Positions 1 to 5,337 of a DNA stretch of 5,337 nucleotides are shown piece after piece. The stretch lies in assembly GCA_945868195.1 (NCBI GenBank), contig CAMBLP010000147.1, positions 1 to 5,337 of the forward strand, written 5' to 3'. Made by a program: the position numbers and the translations under genes. The stretch's first letter is position 1. Every line of letters starts with the position of its first letter. The notes below the pieces were generated by a model. That model saw nothing but the letters and a program-made list of their open reading frames with translations, searched no databases and had not been told where the DNA came from. Source of the DNA: Bordetella parapertussis. Lineage in GTDB: Bacteria > Pseudomonadota > Gammaproteobacteria > Burkholderiales > Burkholderiaceae_B.

Positions 1-225
1 ATGCGTGGCGAGTACGCCGAGTTCAACCCTTGGCAGGTGCCCATGAGCAAAGCAACGCAGGCTTCGATGGAGTTGATGGGCATCAAGGTCTATCGCGCTG
101 AGCGTGCCGATGAGGTCGAGGATGTTGTCGGAGCCGCACTGGACTTTGCTTTTGAGGGCGGAGAGCCCGTTGCCGTGCTGTTGTCACAGCGCTTGATCGG
201 CCGCAAAAAGTGGTTGCGTCACTAA
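1..225 (+). CDS. ThDP-dependent decarboxylase, PYR-domain (alpha) subunit, C-terminal part (5' end outside window)
   Basis: Only the last 74 codons are present. The frame is open to the left edge, so the ATG at base 1 is probably an internal methionine. The visible residues MRGEYAEFNPWQVPM, then a helix-rich stretch and PVAVLLSQRLIG near the end, resemble the C-terminal part of the alpha (PYR) chain of ComD-like sulfopyruvate/phosphonopyruvate decarboxylases. Such chains are usually about 170-180 residues, so roughly 100 residues are missing. The catalytic glutamate that activates ThDP in this family lies in the missing part and cannot be checked. In these split enzymes the PYR chain pairs with a separate PP chain to form the active site, and the PP chain is encoded 20 bases downstream, so the two are probably one operon and one cytoplasmic complex. 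The 2-oxoacid substrate is not evident. Family assignment is from remembered motif patterns, not from a search. Confidence 0.8.
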   Translation: MRGEYAEFNPWQVPMSKATQASMELMGIKVYRAERADEVEDVVGAALDFAFEGGEPVAVLLSQRLIGRKKWLRH

Positions 226-235
226 TTCATCAGAT

Positions 236-239
236 AGGA
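236..239 (+). promoter_or_regulatory. Ribosome binding site of the ThDP beta subunit
   Basis: AGGA sits 6 bases before the ATG at 246. It decides the start of the second gene. An in-frame GTG at 210 would add 12 residues, but it would overlap the end of the alpha gene by 16 bases and would put an unrelated sequence ahead of the domain. Confidence 0.7.
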
Positions 240-245
240 ATTTCA

Positions 246-845
246 ATGAGTCAAGTTCAGTCTTCTAATAGCGTCATTGATCGTCGCGAATTTGTCAGTG
301 CGTTGATTGCCAAGTGTCCAGAGTCCTTGATTGTGACGGGTTTGGGTTCTGCCACCTATGACGTGTTCGCCGCAGGCGATCGCGATAAAAACTTTTACCT
401 CTGGGGCGCGATGGGTGGTGCCGCGGCCATGGGCTTAGGCCTCGCCTTGGCGCAGCCAGACAAGTCCGTATTAGTGATTACCGGTGATGGAGAGCAGTTG
501 ATGGGAATCGGTTCTTTGGCAACGATCAGTGCTCAAAAGCCCGCTAACCTCACCATCGTTGTGCTCGATAACGGCCACTTTGGCGAAACAGGGATGCAGT
601 TTAGTCACTCGAGCCTCGGTACTAACATGTCCGCTGTGGCCCTGGCTTGCGGGATTGCCAACGCCTATCAGGTCAAGGATATGGCGGGCTTGAAACAGGT
701 GGAGCAAAACGTTCATGCGCGTCAAGGCGTGACGTTCGCACAGATTATGGTCAAAGCCGATGATCTGCCGCGTGCTTTACCTTCGCGTGACGGGGTGTTT
801 GTCAAAAACCGCTTCCGTGCTGCTTTGGGCCTCGCACCATTCTGA
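246..845 (+). CDS. ThDP-dependent decarboxylase, PP-domain (beta) subunit, ComE-like
   Basis: A complete 199-residue protein, a usual length for the beta chain of split sulfopyruvate/phosphonopyruvate decarboxylase-like enzymes. An N-terminal segment leads into the PP fold. Residues 51-69 (YLWGAMGGAAAMGLGLALA) are the conserved glycine/alanine-rich segment. The ThDP/Mg motif is complete: G80-D81-G82, then 26 residues, then N109 inside VVLDNGHFGETG. The tail from about 173 (LPRALPSRDGVFVKNRFRAAL) resembles that of related proteobacterial proteins. The start at 246 is chosen for its AGGA site. The gene follows the alpha gene by 20 bases and ends just before a strong terminator, so it is the last gene of its operon. 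The expected reaction is non-oxidative decarboxylation of a 2-oxoacid to an aldehyde in the cytoplasm, with the PYR chain supplying the other half of each active site. Substrate specificity is unknown; sulfopyruvate, phosphonopyruvate or an unrelated 2-oxoacid are all possible. Confidence 0.88.
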   Translation: MSQVQSSNSVIDRREFVSALIAKCPESLIVTGLGSATYDVFAAGDRDKNFYLWGAMGGAAAMGLGLALAQPDKSVLVITGDGEQLMGIGSLATISAQKPANLTIVVLDNGHFGETGMQFSHSSLGTNMSAVALACGIANAYQVKDMAGLKQVEQNVHARQGVTFAQIMVKADDLPRALPSRDGVFVKNRFRAALGLAPF

Positions 846-857
846 GTGACGATCAAC

Positions 858-901
858 AGCGCGCAGTGAAAACGACTCGTTTTCCTGCGCGTTATTTTTT
901 T
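858..901 (+). terminator. Intrinsic terminator after the ThDP enzyme genes
   Basis: A long GC-rich hairpin is followed by seven T. The outer stem AGCGCGCAG (858-866) pairs with CTGCGCGTT (885-893), with one G-T wobble. T867 is a single-base bulge. The inner stem GAAAACG (868-874) pairs with CGTTTTC (878-884) across a 3-base loop. The run ATTTTTTT occupies 894-901. On the + strand this is a textbook Rho-independent terminator starting 12 bases after the beta-subunit stop. Its right arm and T-run overlap the last codons and stop of the converging ATPase gene. Read on the - strand the hairpin is not followed by a U-run, so it should work in one direction only. Confidence 0.88.
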
Positions 902-1851
902 GCGGGATAAAGATGACACGCCACATCACCTTGTGCGTCGCGCAAGAGGTGTGGGTGCTCCACGGAACATTCCGGCCGACGTTGCTGGCAGCGTGGGTGA
1001 AAGGAGCAGCCTGAGGGCGGATGTAACGGGTCTGGAAACGAAAGACCCAGTCCCATATCAGGGATTCCCAAACCAGGCTCGGGCGTCAGGACAGAGGCCA
1101 ACAAAGCCTGTGTGTAGGGATGCCGAGGATGTTTGAACAGTTCGGCGGTTTGAGTGAGCTCGACAACACGCCCCAAATACATCACCGCAACTTGGGTGGC
1201 AATGTGTTCCACGACAGCCAAGTTATGGCTGATGAATACATAAGTCAGATTGAACTCTTTGCGTAAGTCCAACAATAAATTCAAAATCTGAGCTTGGACA
1301 GACACGTCGAGTGCAGAAGTCGGCTCGTCGCAAATCACAATCTCAGGATTGATCACGAGTGCCCGTGCGATCGCGACGCGCTGACGTTGGCCGCCAGAAA
1401 GTTGTCCGGGTGTATTGTCCGCATAGCGTGCGGGCAAGCCCACGCGATCCAGCATCTCGATGGCTTTTTTGCGACGTTCGCTCTTTGTTCCTACGCCAAG
1501 TACATCCAGCGGAAAGGACACAATAGAGGAAATCGTCCGACGCGGATTAAGAGAAGAATACGGATCTTGGAAAATAGGCTGCACGCGACGCGCCAGATCG
1601 CGACGATCGATTTTGCTGATATCTTGCCCATCAATCAGGACGCTTCCGCGCGAAGGGGGTGTCAGACCCAATAACATGCGGGCTAGCGTTGATTTGCCAC
1701 AGCCCGATTCGCCTACGATACCCAGCACATCTTTGCGTTGCACCGAGAGGTCGACACCATTGACGGCATGCAGTGTCTGGCGAGGTTTAAACAAGCCAGC
1801 GCTGACTAAAAAGGTGCGCTGCAGATCTTTTGTTTCAATCAGGGCAGTCAT
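892..1851 (-). CDS. ABC importer ATPase, DppF/OppF type
   Basis: A complete 319-residue ATPase of the peptide/nickel/opine importer family, normal in length. Nucleotide-binding motifs in order are Walker A GESGCGKST (47-55), Q-loop Q95 in IFQDP, signature LSGGQRQR (151-158), Walker B IVICDEP (171-177, D175 and E176), D-loop SALD (179-182) and H-loop H209. The C-terminal oligopeptide-transporter domain starts at HPYTQALL (244-251). It carries C282, C288, C295 and C312 (CX5CX6CX16C), a pattern fitting the 4Fe-4S site known in some peptide-importer ATPases. The ATG overlaps the TGA of the preceding ATPase gene as ATGA, and GGAG lies 7 bases upstream (1859-1862), so translational coupling is likely. 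It should dimerise with the D-type ATPase beneath the permeases on the cytoplasmic face. It is the last gene of the operon, and its final Lys-Lys codons form the T-run of the opposing terminator. The F assignment follows the gene order and the GKST/SGGQRQR variants. Confidence 0.95.
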   Translation of the reverse strand: MTALIETKDLQRTFLVSAGLFKPRQTLHAVNGVDLSVQRKDVLGIVGESGCGKSTLARMLLGLTPPSRGSVLIDGQDISKIDRRDLARRVQPIFQDPYSSLNPRRTISSIVSFPLDVLGVGTKSERRKKAIEMLDRVGLPARYADNTPGQLSGGQRQRVAIARALVINPEIVICDEPTSALDVSVQAQILNLLLDLRKEFNLTYVFISHNLAVVEHIATQVAVMYLGRVVELTQTAELFKHPRHPYTQALLASVLTPEPGLGIPDMGLGLSFPDPLHPPSGCSFHPRCQQRRPECSVEHPHLLRDAQGDVACHLYPAKK

Positions 1852-2846
1852 TGGCCTGCTCCGCTCTGTTGTGTTTCATTCATGATGCAGCGCCATTGTT
1901 GACCCTGGCGCGTCTGATGCAAGGGGATGGTCTCGCTACAACGCGCTTGGGCGAATTCGCAACGATCTTTAAAAGCACAGCCCTTCATCTCGCCGATCAG
2001 CGATGGGACAACGCCTGGGATGGTGCCAAGCTTGCCGCCAGGAACTGTTTTGCCTGGAATAGGGATGCAACTGATCAAGCCGCGCGTGTAGGGATGTTGC
2101 GGTGCTGCGAAAATATCCTCGGCTGTACCCTCTTCGACGATTTGTCCAGCGTACATCACGGCGACTCGATCGGCGATCCGAGCAACCACGCCTAGATCGT
2201 GGGTGATGAGCACCATGGCGATACCAAGCTCTTTCTGCAAATCGGCTAACAAGCGCAAAATCTGCGCTTGAATCGTGACGTCCAGCGCCGTGCTGGGTTC
2301 GTCTGCGATCAGTAACTCTGGACCACACATCAGTGCCATGGCGATCATGACGCGCTGACGCAAGCCACCAGAGAGTTGATGCGGATACTGCCCGAGTCGC
2401 TCGGCTGCGGAGGCGATGCCCACCTTTTCCAAAAGCTCGACAGCACGCAAGCGTGCGTCTTCAGCCGAGGCCTTGAGATGGTGGCGATAGTGCTCGGTAA
2501 GCTGATCTCCGATGGTATAGGCGGGATTGAGGGCCGTCATCGGTTCTTGAAAAATCATCGCCATACGATTGCCACGCAAATCGTTGATGCGGCTTTTGCT
2601 CGCGCTCGCAAGATCCTCGCCAAGAAACTCAAACACACGACTGCTGCGCGACGCGGTTTTAGGCAACAAACCCATCAAGGAGAGCGAAGTGATGGACTTG
2701 CCGCACCCCGACTCGCCCACGATACAGAGCGTTTCGCCGCGTTTGACCTGTAAGGAAATATCGCGCACGACATGCAGGGTGCCACGTGGGGTAGAGATAT
2801 CCACGGTCAGGTTTTGCACATTCAGAACAATTTCGTCAGTCACCAT
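1848..2846 (-). CDS. ABC importer ATPase, DppD/OppD type
   Basis: A complete 332-residue ATPase, the partner of the F-type subunit. It has Walker A GESGCGKSI (44-52), Q-loop Q100 in IFQEP, the D-type signature LSGGLRQR (158-165), Walker B LLIADEP (178-184, D182 and E183), D-loop TALD (186-189) and H-loop H216. The isoleucine after GKS is ordinary for D subunits. The C-terminal domain starts at HPYTRGLI (251-258) and has C290, C296, C303 and C320, the same CX5CX6CX16C spacing as the F subunit, consistent with a 4Fe-4S site. The ATG is 2 bases after the stop of the permease C gene, with a weak GAGAGAG ribosome site about 9 bases upstream. The stop overlaps the next start by 4 bases. All catalytic residues are intact, so two working nucleotide sites are expected in the D-F heterodimer. 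The ligand of the transporter is not revealed by this subunit. Confidence 0.95.
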   Translation of the reverse strand: MVTDEIVLNVQNLTVDISTPRGTLHVVRDISLQVKRGETLCIVGESGCGKSITSLSLMGLLPKTASRSSRVFEFLGEDLASASKSRINDLRGNRMAMIFQEPMTALNPAYTIGDQLTEHYRHHLKASAEDARLRAVELLEKVGIASAAERLGQYPHQLSGGLRQRVMIAMALMCGPELLIADEPSTALDVTIQAQILRLLADLQKELGIAMVLITHDLGVVARIADRVAVMYAGQIVEEGTAEDIFAAPQHPYTRGLISCIPIPGKTVPGGKLGTIPGVVPSLIGEMKGCAFKDRCEFAQARCSETIPLHQTRQGQQWRCIMNETQQSGAGQ

Positions 2847-2848
2847 GA

Positions 2849-3676
2849 TTAAGCTCTCTCGCCCGGTGTCAGGAGCTGATGGAGACCATCACCCGCCAGA
2901 TTGATGGAGAAAATCAATAAAGCCAAGGCTGTACCGGGAATCGCAATCAGCCAAAAGGAGAAGAACATGTAGGACTTTGCCTCGGAAATCATGAGACCCC
3001 AAGAGGGCAATGGGGGTTGGACGCCAAGCCCCAAGAAGGAGAGTGCAGCCTCAAGCAAAATCGCGCTGGCCGCCTCGAGGGTCGCGATCACGATCAAGTG
3101 CGGGAGTACGTTGGGCAGCACCTCAGTGAGCATAATCCTCAAGGTCGAGGCGCCTGCAGATTGCGCGGCAGAGACATATTCCATCGAGCGCACTTGCTGC
3201 GTGGCACTGCGCATCACGACAGCGAAGCGATCCCATTTCAATAAACCTAGCACCAAGATGACGACCCACAAGGAGCCGCCGACCAAAGCAACCGTCGCGA
3301 GTGCCACCAAAATCACAGGCAACGATAGTCGTGTCGTCACCATGAACGACACAATCATATCGATGCGGCCACCAAAGTAGCCTGCGAGCATCCCCATCGT
3401 CGTACCGATGAGACCTGAGATCACCGCAACACTCAGACCAATAAGCAGAGAAATCCGCGCACCGTAAATCAAGCGCGACAAATAGTCCCTGCCAAGTTGA
3501 TCGGTTCCAAGCGGGTGCACCCAGCTCCCTTTTTCATACCAGAAAGGCGGAACTGTGCGATTGGTCAAATCCTGGGCATAAGGATCATGGGGTGAGATCA
3601 AGGGTGCGAAGATTGCACAAAGAACGATGAAAAGGAGTAGGCCACAACCCACATAAAGCGCTGCATTTTTTTTCAT
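2849..3676 (-). CDS. ABC importer permease, DppC/OppC type
   Basis: A 275-residue inner-membrane permease. The first membrane helix (about 7-29) ends in FAPLISPHDPYAQDL, the usual OppC N-terminal signature. The segment HPLGTDQLGRD (54-64) is the family motif before the second helix. Further helices lie near 74-100, 119-134, 135-150, 191-219 and 238-262. The EAA coupling loop is EYVSAAQSAGASTLRIMLTEVLP (about 166-188), with G175 conserved. The late motif LSFLGLGVQPPLPSWG (212-227) is also typical. I take the ATG at 3676, one base after the preceding permease stop. A TTG at 3718 would add 14 residues but overlaps the upstream gene by 41 bases and lacks a ribosome site. The ATG also has only a poor upstream site, so coupling to termination of the previous gene is likely. 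It forms the channel with the B-type permease and docks onto the two ATPases. Confidence 0.93.
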   Translation of the reverse strand: MKKNAALYVGCGLLLFIVLCAIFAPLISPHDPYAQDLTNRTVPPFWYEKGSWVHPLGTDQLGRDYLSRLIYGARISLLIGLSVAVISGLIGTTMGMLAGYFGGRIDMIVSFMVTTRLSLPVILVALATVALVGGSLWVVILVLGLLKWDRFAVVMRSATQQVRSMEYVSAAQSAGASTLRIMLTEVLPNVLPHLIVIATLEAASAILLEAALSFLGLGVQPPLPSWGLMISEAKSYMFFSFWLIAIPGTALALLIFSINLAGDGLHQLLTPGERA

Positions 3677-3677
3677 C

Positions 3678-4595
3678 TCAAGCAACCCGGATGCGAGGGT
3701 CAAGCCAGGCGTTGGCAACGTCAGAGGCCAGTGTCAGCAAAATATAGATGACTGATAGCAGCAGGACGATCACTTGCGTGACGGGGAAGTCTTTTTGAAT
3801 AATGCTTTGGTAGGCGAGATAGCCCAAACCATCCAAGGCAAAAATAGTTTCGATCACGACGGAGCCACCCAGCAAAAAGCCGAGTTGAACAGCGGCGAGA
3901 GCCACGACGGGGACAATGGCATTGCGCAGTGCATGCTTAAGGACCACGCTGCTAGTGGGTAGCCCCTTGGCGCGCGCGGTACGAATATAGTCGGCGCTGA
4001 GCACTTCGATCATGCCAGCACGGATGAGGCGCATAAAGGCGGGCGCCGCGTAGTAGCCGAGGGCAATCGAGGGCATGACAAAATGTTGCCAGGTGCCGCT
4101 ACCAGATACCGGCAACATCCGCCAGCTAATCGAGAACAACATAATCAAGATCAAAGCGAAAAAGAAATTAGGCATGGCCTGACCCACGACGGCAACGCCT
4201 AAGCACAGACGATCGATCCAGCTGTTTTTGTAGATCGCGGCCAAGACACCCAGAGGCACTGAAATAATGAGCGCAAACAGCAGTGAGTAAACGGCGAGCA
4301 ACATGGTGGTTTTAAGCTTAGTAAAAATCAGCGTACCCACTTCGGTTTTGAAATAGATCGACTGACCAAGATCGCCTTGGACGATCTTGAACAGCCAGTT
4401 ACCAAATTGCACAATGATCGGTTGATCAAAACCGTAGGTTTTACGCACCATGTCGATATCGACTTGGCGCGCGCCCTCTCCGGCGATGGCTAATGCCGGA
4501 TCGCCCGAGAGGTAAAGCAACATAAAGGCAAGAATAGAGACGGTCAGCGCGACCAGGACGGCGAGTCCCAGTCGCTTCGTAATATATGCCAGCAT
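3678..4595 (-). CDS. ABC importer permease, DppB/OppB type
   Basis: A complete 305-residue inner-membrane permease, at the short end for DppB-type proteins. The N-terminus MLAYITKRLGLAVLVALTVS begins the first helix (about 8-30). Family signatures follow: YGFDQPIIVQFGNWL (54-68) and GDLGQSI (74-80) in the periplasmic loop, and helices near 98-122, 129-158, 171-190, 224-250 and 272-297. The cytoplasmic EAA loop is DYIRTARAKGLPTSSVVLKHALRNAIVP (about 202-229), with G211 conserved. ETIFALDGLGYLAYQSI (249-265) and the ending WLDPRIR (297-303) are typical of the subfamily. Upstream, AGGTAAGG lies 4 bases before the ATG (4600-4607), a good ribosome site. It follows the binding-protein gene by 46 bases and is followed by permease C after one base. 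With that protein it forms the heterodimeric channel. The substrate cannot be inferred. Confidence 0.95.
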   Translation of the reverse strand: MLAYITKRLGLAVLVALTVSILAFMLLYLSGDPALAIAGEGARQVDIDMVRKTYGFDQPIIVQFGNWLFKIVQGDLGQSIYFKTEVGTLIFTKLKTTMLLAVYSLLFALIISVPLGVLAAIYKNSWIDRLCLGVAVVGQAMPNFFFALILIMLFSISWRMLPVSGSGTWQHFVMPSIALGYYAAPAFMRLIRAGMIEVLSADYIRTARAKGLPTSSVVLKHALRNAIVPVVALAAVQLGFLLGGSVVIETIFALDGLGYLAYQSIIQKDFPVTQVIVLLLSVIYILLTLASDVANAWLDPRIRVA

Positions 4596-4641
4596 GATGC
4601 CTTACCTGAGATGCGAATAATTAAAAGTTATAAAGAAAGGA
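4596..4641 (-). other. Binding-protein/permease intergenic spacer
   Basis: A 46-base AT-rich spacer lies between the stop of the binding-protein gene and the start of permease B. It contains the AGGTAAGG ribosome site (4600-4607) but no convincing hairpin or promoter. A stem-loop is often found here in peptide-importer operons, where it lowers permease expression relative to the binding protein. Confidence 0.5.
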
Positions 4642-5337
4642 TTACTTCCAGCTCATTTCCCAGAAACGCACTAACTCGTCGTGGTAGGGCTTGAAGTTCA
4701 CTTCTTTATTGGCAACATAATAGACAGGTAAGGTCCAGAGTGGCACGGCGTAAGCTTGATCCGCAATGATGGATAACGCCTTTTGATAAATCTCTTGACG
4801 CTTTTTCAGATCAACCGTGCTGTCACCTTCTTTGAGTAGCTTGATGACTTCAGGGTTACGACTGACGTCATCCGCCCCGCCACCAAAGTACACAGGCGTG
4901 GAGGCTGACAGGTCATTGACCAAGTTAGAGCCCCAAGTCTGGTGCGTAATGGAGGTCTTGTTGCCGCGCGCCAGATCCCGCATCGCTGCGTATTGCATAA
5001 AGCTCAGCTTGGGCTTGATACCGACAGCGCTCAGGTAGTTGATCATGGCTTCCGTTTGTGGACGCTCACGATAGGCCATCAGATCCACTTCAAAACCATT
5101 TGGAAAGCCGGCCTCTGCCAAAAGCTTTTTGGCTAAGGCAGGGTCATAGTTGTAGACCTTGACGCCTTTGCTGGTGCAACCGACCTGTGAAGGTGTGCAA
5201 ATAGAGTTGAGGATTTCACCGCCACCTACGATGTTCTTCAAAATCGCCTGGCGGTCAATGGCGTGGGCAATCGCTTGACGCACGCGAATGTCCTTTAGCT
5301 GAGGGGCTGGCGAGCCATCACGGGTACTCATCTGCAG
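4642..5337 (-). CDS. Periplasmic substrate-binding protein of the peptide/nickel/opine (SBP_bac_5) family, C-terminal part (5' end outside window)
   Basis: The last 231 codons are present and the frame is open through the right edge. Family proteins are about 500-540 residues, so more than half, including the signal peptide, is missing. Counting from the methionine at 5331, DIRVRQAIAHAIDRQAIL (14-31) and YDPALAKKLLAEAGFPNGFEV (62-82) are hallmark segments. The tail IADQAYAVPLWTLPVYYVANKEVNF (188-212) is the usual closing part of the fold. C45 and C52 (in SICTPSQVGC) are close enough to form a disulfide in the periplasm. The methionine at 5331 should not be taken as the start, because coding continues upstream and a mature binding domain precedes it in relatives. 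As first visible gene of the operon it should capture the ligand and dock on the permease pair. The ligand could be a peptide, opine, nickel chelate, glutathione or another small molecule; the specificity-determining N-terminal lobe is largely unseen. Confidence 0.93.
   Translation of the reverse strand: MQMSTRDGSPAPQLKDIRVRQAIAHAIDRQAILKNIVGGGEILNSICTPSQVGCTSKGVKVYNYDPALAKKLLAEAGFPNGFEVDLMAYRERPQTEAMINYLSAVGIKPKLSFMQYAAMRDLARGNKTSITHQTWGSNLVNDLSASTPVYFGGGADDVSRNPEVIKLLKEGDSTVDLKKRQEIYQKALSIIADQAYAVPLWTLPVYYVANKEVNFKPYHDELVRFWEMSWK

Noticed and set aside
210..245. GTG start giving the ThDP beta subunit 12 extra residues
   Set aside because: It overlaps the alpha gene by 16 bases and lacks a ribosome site, whereas ATG 246 has AGGA at 6-base spacing.
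471..919. - strand open frames opposite the ThDP beta subunit
   Set aside because: They lie antisense to a gene with an intact ThDP motif; one also runs through the terminator hairpin.
1294..1885. Long + strand open frames (126 and 141 codons) opposite the F-type ATPase
   Set aside because: They lie wholly or almost wholly antisense to a gene with all ATPase motifs, have arginine- and serine-rich non-domain composition, and no ribosome site supports them.
2694..2696. Isoleucine instead of threonine after GKS in Walker A of the D-type ATPase as a possible inactivating change
   Set aside because: The essential lysine and serine are present, and a non-threonine residue here is usual in DppD/OppD proteins.
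1830..2904. Open frames on both strands overlapping the D-type ATPase
   Set aside because: They are alternate-frame shadows of a complete ABC ATPase; none shows a recognisable domain.
2991..3380. + strand 129-codon open frame opposite permease C
   Set aside because: It is antisense to the EAA loop and membrane helices of a clear permease, with low-complexity translation and no family resemblance.
5329..5331. ATG at 5331 as the start of a short, stand-alone binding protein
   Set aside because: The frame stays open to the window edge, there is no signal peptide after the ATG, and the sequence begins in the middle of the conserved fold.

Overview
The window looks like chromosomal DNA from a Gram-negative proteobacterium, most likely a betaproteobacterium of the Burkholderiales/Alcaligenaceae type. 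That assignment rests on the protein style, the moderate GC (by eye, not counted) and the combination of a dipeptide/oligopeptide-type ABC operon with a two-gene thiamine diphosphate (ThDP) enzyme. No rRNA, tRNA, insertion sequence, CRISPR array or phage gene is visible.

Layout. On the + strand, bases 1-845 hold the end of one gene and all of a second. Together they encode the two chains of a split ThDP-dependent 2-oxoacid decarboxylase-like enzyme of the sulfopyruvate/phosphonopyruvate decarboxylase (ComD/ComE-like) class. The first gene (PYR-type chain) is cut by the left edge. The second (PP-type chain, with the GDG-X26-N cofactor motif) is complete and is followed by a strong intrinsic terminator at 858-901. 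On the - strand, from the right edge back to 892, lies a five-gene ABC importer operon in the order substrate-binding protein (cut by the right edge), permease B, permease C, ATPase D, ATPase F. The two transcription units converge, with only 46 bases between their stop codons.

How it works together. The importer genes make a complete Dpp/Opp/Nik/Gsi-class transporter. A periplasmic binding protein delivers ligand to a heterodimeric six-plus-six-helix channel driven by two different ATPases. Both ATPases keep all nucleotide-binding motifs and carry an identically spaced four-cysteine C-terminal motif (CX5CX6CX16C) that fits a 4Fe-4S site. Gene junctions are tight (46 nt, 1 nt, 2 nt and a 4-nt ATGA overlap), so co-transcription and translational coupling are expected. 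The operon promoter and the N-terminal half of the binding protein lie beyond the right edge. The ThDP enzyme promoter and the start of its first chain lie beyond the left edge.

The substrate of neither the transporter nor the decarboxylase can be read from the sequence. A functional link, such as import of a compound whose breakdown yields a 2-oxoacid, is possible but only suggested by adjacency, and the convergent orientation weakens it. I do not see a convincing undescribed system here. The points most worth checking are the one-sided terminator between the converging units, the paired Fe-S motifs, and the unknown substrate of the split enzyme.
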